Origin: Owenia fusiformis
Taxonomy: Eukaryota; Annelida; Polychaeta; Sabellida; Oweniidae
NCBI GenBank assembly: GCA_903813345.2
Contig: CAIIXF020000005.1
Span: 27,965,375-28,029,374, forward strand
Direction: 5' to 3'
Length of the DNA stretch: 64,000 nt
Shown: positions 1 through 10,900 of the stretch, piece by piece
How the letters are laid out: every line of letters starts with the position of its first letter
Numbering within the stretch: position 1 is the stretch's first letter
Position numbers and translations under genes: made by a program
The notes under the pieces: model-generated
The model's input: only the letters and a program-made list of their open reading frames with translations
What the model was told of the DNA's origin: nothing
The model's database searches: none

Positions 1-744
1 AAGGGAATAGTACTCTGGATCATAGGATTAGCAGGGATAAGCTTTCGTATGTATCCTAGTCCGTTGTCATTAATTTTACTTCCAAAATTACGATATCATA
101 TATTTTATGATATGGCACATAGGATGCTACTCTTTAAATCAAGATACGCGTGATTATTAAAACGACAAATTCCATAGTCAAGTCATATTTCATTATTACA
201 CTAGAAATAATATCTCAGTCTGATACTGGTACTACTTATTGTTCATTGGCTCAACTTTTTGAAGGGAGTTTCTAAAAACATTTATGACATCATTAATTAT
301 AGTATGTATTTTTGTTTCAGTTGTCAAGCTGATTGTTTATTCCCAGGTATGAAATCTGCAACTTTGCTCTCTTTAAATAACTATGTGGTAAACAAAAACC
401 TAACTTAACTCACATCATATGGCCTGCTACAATAACCATGTAGTTAATGAACGGGAGGGCTTTCAGAAATACATAGACGTTTTACATGAATACTCGTGCA
501 AGTTGCCCGACAAGCTTATTTTTGACTAGTATAAATATACTCTTACAAAGGGGACCTTTTCGGGGGCCTTTTATTAGTTAATATTATTTGGTTTTTTAAA
601 TGGTTCGCCTTTTTAAATGTTGTCTCTTGCGTTGACAATATTAAGTTCTGTATAGTAACTGTAAATAAGAGTAGTATAGGGAAACATTAGGCAATCAAGA
701 ATACTTTAAACACTTGTAGAATGCAATACTTTTGTATGTTTTAG
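1..744. other. Upstream flank / intron of the sulfotransferase gene
   Basis: No gene is clearly supported here. Two weak signals exist. First, a 26-nt stretch at 321-346 lies between a pyrimidine-AG acceptor and a GTATGA donor. It reads VKLIVYSQ and ends in phase 0, which matches the start of the exon at 745, so it could be an upstream micro-exon of the sulfotransferase. Second, an ATG frame at 419-529 codes for 36 residues and has no recognisable family. Neither is strong enough to call as coding. Confidence 0.3.
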
Positions 745-2535
745 AAAGTAAACCACTGTAAAAGAGACAATATGCGAAGACTTGAAGACATTCATAGTGA
801 AAGAATTGAACACCTCCAAAGCATGTGCGAAAAACATGGCTTGTATGATTCAAACAATAACGTCAACCGAGTTGAATTGGCTGAACTTCTCGTAAACAAT
901 GAACACAAACTCATCATAAGACCGGTCCAACAAATAGGCAGCTCGTTCTGGAAAAGCATTTTGGTGATTCTCGACGGAATTTATACTGATAAAAGTCCAT
1001 TTGATATAAAGAACACAGCAACTGCCAGTAGTTACTCTTTTGTCAGATTAACTGACTATCCAACTGAGGAAGCCAACAGAATGCTGAGGGAATACACAAC
1101 AGTGATGTTCACAAGGGACCCACTATCAAGGATATACTCAGCATATCAGGATCTGTTTGCCTCCATCAACATGAGATATTGGAAAACGTTTGGTGCCAAC
1201 ATCATCAACCTTGTTAGAGAAGATGCTCATGAGAGATCAAAAAAGTATGCCTTTGGTTGTTATTATCGAGGATAGATAGCTTAGTGATAGCTTTTCTTTG
1301 TGGCATTTTTGAACCACTTGATGTGAGTGCATGCCTGTTTTTTCTCATATGACTAGCAAAGATACAGCCATATTTACCCCATGCAAGATATTGCCATCTT
1401 TCATCCTAAAAAGTCACACGTGCAAGATGAGATTTATTTATGACATCACAGGTTTAAAAACATCATCAACATGACAACTGATACACCGTTACTATGAGTA
1501 TCCATGCTCATTCTACAAAATAAGTTGTGACGTCATAACAATCAGACTTTGTTGCCACGCGTAACCAGGTGTTTTCTACAACATTGTTATGACGTCATAA
1601 CAATTGAAAGATGAAGTTCCATTAATTTGAAGCTATTTTTCACTCTGTTTTATCATAAAAAGGTGAAAATATGGCATAATACAGAGTCATATGAGAAAAA
1701 CTTTCTTATACTCGTACCTGTGCAATATCGTCCATTCTTGACTCGCTTTGATAATGTTTCTTTATCTCGTCTGCGACTCGATAAAGAAGAATTATCAAAG
1801 CTCATCAAGAATGGACGATCTTGCACAGGTACTCATATAAGAACCTCTATTTCTTTTCATGCTACATGAGTATACAACTGTTTGGTTTAGCTAGCCTCTA
1901 TAACATTATGAATTATCTAGTTATTCAAGAGACAAAGAGTTGTAATTTTAGGCTCTTCTTTCTTTTTCTCCAGGTGTGGTCATGATGTCACATTTGAAGA
2001 GTTCATTAAATACATAACTGATGTCAGATTCGAACCATACAACGAAGACGCTCATTGGTCACCTGTTGTTCAACAAACACATCCCTGTCAAATACATTAT
2101 GATGTCATTGGCAAAGTGGAAACATTTATAGATGACATTCACTATGTTCTATGTAAGATAGGAGCCTCCAATAAAGTAGATATACCCGAAGATTCGAAAG
2201 AGAGACTTTACATGGCCATTGAAAAAACACTGCGTAGTCAAGTTGGAGAGGATTTAGAAGTCCACAAATGTATACCTAAAAAATTTATTATTGATAAACT
2301 TTTGAAAAGTATTGTTGATAAAGGTTATGTTCCTGCTATGCCACTCATTAACCATGCCTGGTCAAGAGGCTCAATTGCAAGGCTTCTGAAAAATGTCCTT
2401 TACAGAGTAGATGACGAAGTGGTTAAAAATAGTATGGAAAGAAAACTAAAGGAAGCTTACGAAGGTATACCTCCATATCTTCTGGACAAATTAAAGTTTG
2501 TATATGAACATGATTTTGAATTATTTGGATATTGA
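745..2535 (+). CDS. Carbohydrate sulfotransferase (Sulfotransfer_2 / CHST8-14 type), 5' end incomplete
   Basis: Golgi-type enzyme that would transfer sulfate from PAPS to a glycan. Exons are 745-1244 and 1974-2535; the intron has GTATGC and CAG ends, and the split codon rebuilds Lys before CGHDVTFEEF. The first in-frame Met is at 772, but the frame is open back to an acceptor at 743-744. The N-terminal cytoplasmic tail and membrane anchor are therefore expected in exons further left. Counting from Met772 (344 aa), the 5'-phosphosulfate loop lies at residues 50-61 (RPVQQIGSSFWK) and the 3'-phosphate motif at 112-124 (MFTRDPLSRIYSA). The family block EDAHWSPVVQQTHPC follows, and the ending FVYEHDFELFGY is also typical. 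The usual loop lysine (PKxxxT/S) appears to be Gln. The acceptor glycan cannot be predicted. Invertebrates have many such paralogues, so no symbol is given. Confidence 0.88.
1703..1843. mobile_element. Near-perfect 141-bp hairpin (MITE-like) in the sulfotransferase intron
   Basis: Left arm (from TTCTTATACTCGTACCTGTG) and right arm (ending CACAGGTACTCATATAAGAA) are inverted copies of about 65 bp around a short loop near 1770. The structure explains the apparent open frames on both strands here. No transposase is present. It is a small foldback element of unknown family. Confidence 0.6.
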
Positions 2536-2913
2536 GACCTTTTTGCAAAGATGAAGTGATACCCTGGACGTATCTACGCCAGAATATACCCTGATTTCGA
2601 TGTCTGGGCGTTGATACTGTCCGTGATTATGGTTAACTAAGTAATAGAATAATATATTGCAAAGAATATATAGTGTTATTATATATTTGTATTAATACAG
2701 TTCCTATTTTGCATTACTCTATGTATATAGTTCCATTTAAATAGTGATCTCACAAATATTCATACAATTATTTACAACGTTTTCCTACGTTCGAGAGAAT
2801 GATTTAAAACAAAACATTCAAAATATAAAAAACAGATTTTTGAAACCTTATATGTTTATTAGTAAAGTAATGTTAGCGTTACTATATGGTGATTCTGATT
2901 AAATATAACATAC
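2536..2913. other. Sulfotransferase 3' flank, also CutC intron sequence
   Basis: AT-rich, with no open frame of note on either strand. It would contain the 3' UTR of the plus-strand sulfotransferase. It was searched on the minus strand for the missing CutC C-terminal exons (FHRAFD and MPGGG blocks) and none were seen. Confidence 0.5.
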
Positions 2914-5900
2914 CTATGAGTTGTCTGCATGTGTCTTTATCTATTTCACCTTCTCTGAAAAAGGAAAAATGTTAAAACTCAATCATATTCAAGTCAATAT
3001 TTTAACTTTTGAAACGTGTGTGACCTTGGGATCACTTGACCTCAGTACGTGAACAAACAGGAAGATTTTAAATTGAGAATGTTTGAAAATATTACTCTTG
3101 GTTTTTACGTTTCTCTAAATGAATATAGTTTTAAAAACAATCAGATTCAACATGGTTGCCAATTTGTAAAATCAAAATATCACAAATGTGAAAGTGTCTA
3201 TATCAATAATCTGCAAAGGGCTAATAAGATCTTTTTAAGCAGATACAAACAGTGATAGTGATCGATGTTACCAATATTTTTCATTTGAACTGCAGCGTAT
3301 TTATCCATGATTTTCCAAACTATGTACATAAGAAATCTGGATTCATTTCAGCCAACAACCATCCAGTTGATATGCTTTAGTTCAGAATGAAATACACACG
3401 CATATTATCTGTAGCATTTTTGGAAATACGAGGGTTGATCTCAAAGTTCTGCACCGTTTGAAAATGAAACTAACATATATGGGGTGGTTTAGGCCGAATA
3501 TGAACAATATCCATAAAGAACAACGATTTTTAGAGCAGTGCAGAACTTTTGGATCAACCCTCGTACATCTAATCCGAATGATTGTCAACCAAAGTGAATT
3601 ATTTCTCTACCTGTATTTTCACAATAATGTAAAAGTGAAAATGTAGAGATTTAGTGTATGGTGATAATGTAGAGTACCATTCTTGAAATAATGCACGGTG
3701 TAACATACGTCATTGTCACAGAACCTATGATCATTGTCTTCACAACTCAACGTCGGCAAAAATTCACATTGAAAAATTACGGACATCCTCAAATGACAAA
3801 TGGTCACTGGCGAATCTGGGGGGCCCAGAAAAAAAATTGGGTCTAAAAAGATTTTGAACCAAAAAGGCCTCAAGGCCCCCCCTCCTCCTTTTTTAATTTC
3901 AGGCCAAATTTTGAAGAAAATGGGCCTCAAAATTTCAATATTTGGACCCACTTTTGGTTTTTAGGGGCCCCAAATTTTTTTTCTCTAACCTAAAATTTGC
4001 CCCCCCCCCCCTTATTGGTTCCCAGATCCGCCCCTGAAGGTTTAAGACTATATTCATCGAGAAATCAACTTATGAATAATGCGACACTATCGATATATAT
4101 CCAACGAATGGATATTGACCAGGGAATATCAGTTTTTGAGAGAGAATTGGATGCCAATATCTGGAATAGTCTATGCTAGTTCGTAAATACTATTGTGATT
4201 CCCTGTAAACTTACTCTGTTAGGACGCCAATTACAAAACCATCTGCACCGGCAGTCTTCAAGGCTGTGATGTCATTTTTCATGACAGTTACTTCAGCGTC
4301 AGTGTACAAAAAGTCACCGCCTCGTGGTCGTATCATGACAAAAACAGGGAGGTTTGTGAATTCTTTGACTGTCTTTAGCATACCTATATTGAAAATGAAA
4401 ATTCCATTTCTCGTTTCCATTATTTCAATATATGATACATATTCTATAGATCATGCTTTTTATGAGTTGAATATCAGTTCAATTACATTCATTAATGCCT
4501 TTATTTTTCTTTGAGCTGAATATCATATCATAATTGCCTATTTTTATGTTTCTCGTTTAGCTTAATATTATATTGACCATATTATCATTAATGCCTACTT
4601 TAATGTTTTTATTTTAGCTTAATATTATCTTAACCGTATCATTAATGCCTATCTTAATATTTTTCTTTTAGCTTAATATCATTTTAGTCATATTATCATT
4701 AATGCCTATTTTGATGTTTAACTTTGAGCTGAATATTATTTTAGTCATATTATCATCATATGAGAGACCCATGGCACATCTTCATATCAAAGAATTTAAT
4801 TCTCAGATACTCTTACTTACCAAGACTTGGGGTGGTGCCTCCTTCCATAAGATTGGCACACAATTCAACACGAATCGCACCTGATAAAAACAAACACCCA
4901 AAATAACAACTATATGCCAGTGTCATATCAGAATTGGTAGTCACGGGACCAGGCCTCGTGCTACCGTGAGCATGCTCGGCGATATTGTAGCTAAAAACAT
5001 GAGACTATATTATGAGCGCAGTCAGACTCGGACGATCCTAAAATGCACACATGTTGGGGTCCCGTTAGTGGCTACATACTACTTTTCGAAAATAATGTAT
5101 AAGAGGGGAATCAAAATCCAAGAAACCCTACAAAGTCCATGGTATTACTTCCGAATATGAAGGATCCGTAGCACACTATAGCGCAGCAACATTTGAAGCA
5201 ATATGTATGAAGGTTTACATGTCTTGATTCTTTTAAAATACCATTTGCTGAAAAAACTTCCGGCTTTCGGGTCGAAAAATGTCTTTCATCACAAGGGGTC
5301 AAAAAACGTAAATATTTTAATTCGAACTTTTATACATTTTATAAGACACAGGCCGTTATTCTAAGCATACGAACAAAAATAAATTATCATAATTTAAAAA
5401 TATACTATTTAATTTTACCGTAGATGTCGGTGTTTAATTAGTGTAATTATGCAAGTGTGTTTTTCAGAGTTTGTTTGATCTTTCAAATATGAGCCAAGCC
5501 GATTCAACAAAATTATGTGAATATTTAGGTAATTTATGATTGGGAACATATTAGTTTTCTTACCATTTAAAACATTTTATTTCCAGAATTTTTCCATATA
5601 ATCGCAAGGGGTCTAACAACAAATTATTGTTCATGTTTTACAAAACATAATACAATAACAAATAGGTAAGATTTATATCTAATTAAATGTTACAGAGGTA
5701 TTGGAATGTTCATATATTCCAAGGGCATGTCTAATAATCAATTAGAGTCATATGCAATCGAACGCCTTGAAATTCTTCCTCGACGTTACTTGTGGCTATC
5801 ATCAAGTTTTCTGATGGCCGTTTGTTCTTTGACTTTACCGCTGGATACAATCAAATTTTAGGAAGATAATGATAACGATTTTTCTCAATTATTCATGAAT

Positions 5901-6824
5901 TCGATCAAGTCTTGATGGTTGTTTTATAAGCAACTGAGCTACATCTAACCACGGGAAATAGAATTTTAGCTGTAGTCCCAATTAGTCAAGGAAGAGCAAT
6001 AGGCCCGCCTTTATTGATAATTTTCACCGCTGAATAAAAGTCCATCTCAAAACGTATTGAGACTCCTTTTATAAAAACCTAGCATAATTTAAACATTTGT
6101 CATTCCAATATAAAAGCCATTCATTTGTAGCATTTATCTTATTAATACCTGAGAAACAATACAAAACGTCAATACACTGATTACATATTTGTTGGTATTG
6201 ATAAGAAAGATAACCTCAAACTTATAGCTCAGAAACCTAAATCATATATTTAGAATCATTTTGTATTATTTTCTGTTGCATTGTGCACTCCAAATTGTGA
6301 AAATTGGGATTTTATTTTTTGGTGATTTTTTGACCTCTGTTAATGGCAGGCATAATTCAGCCTAAAAGCCGGAAGTATATTGAACGGTTATAATAAAAAA
6401 TTATTAGGGAACATATGTAGGTATGTTAATGTAAGGTCAAATATCGCTGCGCTATAGTGTGCTACCAACTCCTTTATTAGACGTCCTAGAGATTTCATAC
6501 CATGGACTAACATACTATACAAACACCATGACTCTGCATGTAAAATATGAGCTCATATGCTATACACATGAACTTTTCAAAATGAGTGTCAACTTTAACC
6601 ACAGTTGAATATTATATTCTGGACTGAGAGAAAAGAGGGAAAAATCTATTCGTAGCTAGTATAGGAGATAGATAGTGCTGACTGTGCCTTCGACTCCTTA
6701 TTTTTTTAGCCTTTGACACAGTGCCTCGAAGCACCAGTGAAAGCGGGACTGAATTACGGTACTGTTACATACCACCTTTCTCAGCATTAATGGCAGACGC
6801 CACGGAGTCGATGCAGACCTCCAT
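2914..6824 (-). CDS. CUTC: Copper homeostasis protein CutC homologue, N-terminal four exons
   Basis: CutC is a TIM-barrel protein linked to copper handling. Exons on the minus strand are 6824-6773 (MEVCIDSVASAINAEKG, start Met), 4880-4821 (AIRVELCANLMEGGTTPSLG), 4383-4215 (VKEFTNLPVFVMIRPRGG, then GADGFVIGVLTE) and 2954-2914 (EGEIDKDTCRQLI). All introns are GT-AG and every split codon restores the family residue. These 107 codons cover roughly the first 40 percent of a normal 250-270 aa protein. The exon ending at 2914 has a good GTATGT donor, so more exons are expected to the left, but none were found down to position 1. The gene is either interleaved with the opposite-strand sulfotransferase or broken. 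Intron 1 (1.9 kb) and intron 3 (1.3 kb) carry foldback elements. Confidence 0.87.
3427..3565. mobile_element. 139-bp palindromic MITE with mariner-like TA-CGAGGG ends
   Basis: Begins TACGAGGGTTGATCTCAAAG and ends as its inverted counterpart, GATCAACCCTCGTA. Inverted arms of about 28 bp include GTTCTGCAC on one side and GTGCAGAAC on the other. TA at each end fits the Tc1/mariner target site. It lies in CutC intron 3 and has no coding capacity. Confidence 0.65.
3805..4036. mobile_element. MITE with GGCGGATCTGGG-type inverted ends
   Basis: The left end CACTGGCGAATCTGGGGG pairs with the right end CCCAGATCCGCCCCTG. The interior is rich in G/C and A/T homopolymers. A related-looking C-run and Gly/Pro-like patch occurs near 43279-43420. 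It is noncoding and sits in CutC intron 3. Confidence 0.5.
4486..4765. repeat. Imperfect tandem repeat, unit about 56-61 bp
   Basis: Four to five diverged copies of a unit containing CATTAATGCCTATTTTAATG and TTTAGCTTAATATTAT, with starts near 4490, 4587, 4643 and 4704. It is AT-rich minisatellite in CutC intron 2, between the exons at 4215-4383 and 4821-4880. Confidence 0.6.
5134..6508. mobile_element. 1.37-kb nonautonomous DNA element with about 80-bp terminal inverted repeats
   Basis: The left end AGTCCATGGTATTACTTCC and right end ATACCATGGACT are inverted. Further in, GTAGCACACTATAGCGCAGC (about 5168) matches GCTGCGCTATAGTGTGCTAC (about 6445) perfectly. A GCCGGAAGT patch is also inverted (about 5256 and 6368). 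No transposase-like frame lies between. The element fills most of CutC intron 1. Confidence 0.6.
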
Positions 6825-7959
6825 TTTTACAACATACGTTGTAAATTGCAAGGTACGTTGTTCTGATCGGCTGTACCCGGCTAGCGCACTGGTCGTACAT
6901 GTATGTTATTCGTCGCTGTTATCAAACAGTGCAAATGTCCGTTGCCAGGAACAGCAAGAACCAAAGTCCTAACGCCGACTGTATCAAGCCCTTGTATTGT
7001 TTAAAATGCCCTCCAGTTAACAAAGATATAAAATATTCCAGTCGGCAAGCATATTCAGAGACAAATAAGGCTTTAAGTCAGTGGAATACAACTCTTCAAA
7101 CCTTTGAAAAATACCAAGGAGGATTGGAAGCCAGGGTTCCAACTCGATATTCTTTAATCTCCACGCATGCGTCATTTGCTATTCGTGTCTGTATAATTTG
7201 TACGACTGCATGGAGAATGACCCGATACTCTCCAACAAAGCTATCGCTAGGTGATTGTTTTGCAGAATATCGGTGTTGCATTCTGGGAGCCAATCCTCCT
7301 TGGAAAAATACGGAAGTATCTCAAGGTCAAATAAGGTTGACTAATTAAGGTTAACTATGGATAATCACGATATTCAGAATACAACAAAAAGGTTGCTGAC
7401 ACTCAGCAACACTGAGCTATATCACTGATACTCCACTCGATTACTAGTGCTGGTTATCGGAACAACACTTAGTGGAATGCAGAAAATGCATTGAGTCAAG
7501 GGCTTAAATCATTTAAAGTCCCCATGTAAAGTTTAGAAACATGTTTTATCATGAATTGATTGTCCTTTTCATGACTATATAAAAGTTATCTTAAAGATTT
7601 TTGAAAAAAGTTGCATTCGTAAATATAAGCTTAGCTTTCGGTTGTATATTCCCGGGCCTCAGATTGTATTAATCTAATATTTTGTGGGCATCTCGTTTAA
7701 ATATGAATTATAGTACCTGCTACTATTTCATTCATATTTAAGTTGCTCATAAAATGTAATAGTAGGCGCATCCGGTAGCCGACAGCCGAAAGTTGCAATC
7801 GCGAATACAAGCTAAGCCAAATACGAATAGAAAGGGCAAAAATATGTATTGTCGTTCCCTGAAGTATCCCATTGAACAGAACTATAGTTTCAAACAGAAT
7901 AATTAACTTTCAAAGTTTTATTTCATTCAATGACATTTCTAAGTTTGAATTATTTCTGC
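6825..7959. other. Intergenic: CutC 5' flank and tyrosinase 3' flank
   Basis: Holds the presumed CutC promoter, upstream on the minus strand, and the tyrosinase 3' UTR. Open plus-strand frames up to 149 codons have no recognisable family. A weak inverted repeat spans about 7605-7830, where GCTTAGCTTTCGG pairs with CCGAAAG and AAGCTAAGCC and CATATTTAA pairs near the centre; it may be another worn foldback element. Confidence 0.35.
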
Positions 7960-10900
7960 CTAAGGTTGCGTATCATCTTTGTATACCCCTGGTATGTAAT
8001 CTGGACAGTACTTATACTCCTGTACATCACATGGACACGTGACCTGGAAGTACTCGGGGTATGTAGGAGGCTTGGGAGGTGCGTAGTCTCCACCTGTCGT
8101 GTAGTATAACCCATCGAGGTCCACCTCATAAGGGATTTCGTATGTCTGATCCACATTACCCTTTCCTTTGCCTTTGCCTTTCCCTTTGCCTCTTCGTTTT
8201 GCTTTCCTTTTCCCATTTTCCCCTTGACCTGCTGCATAATCTACAAAGGTCAAAAATGAATTTGTTTGAAAATATTGCGCAATTGAAATGCTGTTCTTTA
8301 TCATTACATATTCTAGCAATCCTTTACTAATACCTTCAATGAAGATGTCTTCAGAACATGGACCATATATTGGGACACGACCTGGGCCACTTCTGTAACC
8401 TTGGAAACACTCAGTTCTGCACGGACGTCCGTCAGTGGTGTAAGCCAGTGGGCGGTAAGTTTGGCGCCCTCCTGCTTCTGGCCGTTTGGTTGGAAAGTAG
8501 CCATTGTAACAAGGGCGATACTCGGAAGGATTTGGAGATTGGGGTATGTTGTAATAAGCATCATAGTCACCAAAATAATACTCTTGACGACGGCCCTCGT
8601 AACTGACGCCATATGTTTCAAGATAAACCCCGTTGACTCCGTAGTATTGTTGGCCATAAATGTCATTAACTTCACAGTATATCTTAGCATTGACAAATGC
8701 GCAGTCTTTATCACAGTCTTTTCCCTCCATTGTAAAGGGTTTACAACGATTGTCAGAAGTATCGCAGTACAGAGAAGAAGAATTGCCGCAATCTGGACAT
8801 TCTGGTCGTGGTCCGCATTGATAGAACAAAGAGGTTATAATTGGATTCAGACCAAAAATATTAGGTATTGGACCGGGCCCTAAACTGCTGAACGGTTGCA
8901 TGAACGCGTTTGGAGCGTGAGCAGGCGATCCAAAGTCAGTTGGATATTCAGTCGCAATAATCGAAGACTGGCTTGATTGTCGAAACTCTTCCCAGATGCA
9001 ATCCATGAACGCATGGTGCATAATGAAAACGGGATCATTCGGCGAAAAGTTAACATCTCCCATCTGTCCACCGACGTATGAATGCGCCTTTCCATGAATC
9101 TGTTCTGCAAGCATACACGCAGTACTTCCACACCCGATCTGGCCAAAAAATTCACGGGACAAAATCGCCGAAATATCAGCGGGGGTAGTGAGCTGATTTG
9201 GGCATTTATTGACAGCACGCCACAGTTTTCTACCATCTGTAGAATCCCAGTTGGCAAATGGCCCAGTCACCACATCGCCATCTCCGTTTCCGAGGAAGTG
9301 CTCACTCCATAGACTTGACCAATTAGGGTCAGCAAGGCCTTGTTCGAGGGTAGAGTCCCAATACAACAACATAACAGACGAAATCTTCTGTTGCAGGGCA
9401 ATTTCAAACCTAAAATAAAAAGAAAGAGGTGTATAATAAATAATATATGATCCGGACATCCCTTTCGTAAATTGTTCGGCAATTAATATTTGAATACGGC
9501 ACGTCGAAGTGATGCTTTCATTGACAAAACACATCTTTTTATCTTCCTTTTTTGAAAGAACAATTCGTGTTAACAAATTTGAATCCTCCATTTCGTTTTT
9601 GTTATCGAAATGATCAATAAGTGTTTCTCGATCAGTCATTGATTACGATACTTCGGGATTGACGTCTGGAATAAACTGAACAAGTTCATCTTTAAATGAA
9701 GAAATGGTCATGGTATGATGGGAGGTTATTCTCCTCTCTTACTACAAAAGTAAATGTAAATGGTCATCGTATGATGGGAGGTTATTCTCCCCTCTTACTA
9801 CAAAAGTAAATGTAAATGGTCATCGTATGATGGGAGGTTATTCTTCCCTCTTACTACAAAAGTAAATGTAAATGGCCATGGTATGATGGGAGGTTATTCT
9901 CCCCTCTTACTACAAAAGTAAATGTAAATGGCCATGGTATGATGGGAGGTTATTCTCCCCTCTTACTACAAAAGTAAATGTGTTCTCTTTGATCAATCAC
10001 GGCTCGAAAAATCGCATTTAAATGTCTCATATTCCATAACTCTAGATAGACTTACATAAGTAGATATATTCTGTGCCATGTCAGAAAGGCAGCTCCACCA
10101 TGTGCACCTAAAGCTACAGATCCAAGGTGAAATGACACAAGCGTGTCGTATTTGTTTGTCGTTCCAAATGGACCTGCAATCGTATCCCCTTTTAGCATGT
10201 TGATAGCTGCGTGAAAATTGTCCCGTTCTGCCTGAGTTGCTACCCTATATTCTTTCCTTGTACCGGGTCTCTGAGTGTCGCTTTGTGTAGTCTGAATTAA
10301 AATTTGCCTGATACATAATGAACGAATCGGGATGGACTGTACAGGAGCTGGCATGGTCTAATAATTTCTAATTTGATACTCGGCTCGAACAGGTGAACAC
10401 GATGCTCACTTTCAACATCAAAAGATTTTTTCAGGACAATAAATAGGACGTGTATGCTTACAGTATCTAATTTGATACTCACGGTTATGGTTGCCATGAT
10501 TTCGTACAGCCATTCTCTTTGAGCATCTGAGATATCAACGCCATTGCCTGTCTTGTTGGCGCCGTTTTCCAACCACTGGTACATGTGGTCACACTGCCAT
10601 GTATACTGCTGGATACTCAAGCCTGGGGTCGAGATCCAACGATTTTAATATACAACTTTCTTGAGGAACGAACAGCAAAAAGAGCGAACACAATATTAAC
10701 CACGGAATGGGAACAGGGTAGAATTGGCTCCCAGAATGCAATCTCGATATTTCCCTGAATGAATCCGATCTTGAAGGATGTCATGATTTTCACTTCAAAT
10801 TTTGAATCTCGAGTTTTGGTCTTATTACATAACAATGAAATTCAAAACACACAAGAATTGATCAAAATACGAGGGGTGATCAATAAGTAATGGACGCTTT

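Noticed and set aside
3382-3951. Three overlapping frames on both strands
   Set aside because: They fall across the palindromic MITEs at 3427-3565 and 3805-4036 and mirror each other.
6721-7348. Plus-strand frames of 83 and 149 codons
   Set aside because: They run antisense to CutC exon 1 and its flank and have no family resemblance or splice support.
8079-9482. Several plus-strand and alternate minus-strand frames of 70-160 codons
   Set aside because: They are shadows of the tyrosinase coding exons, whose frame carries the copper-site histidines.
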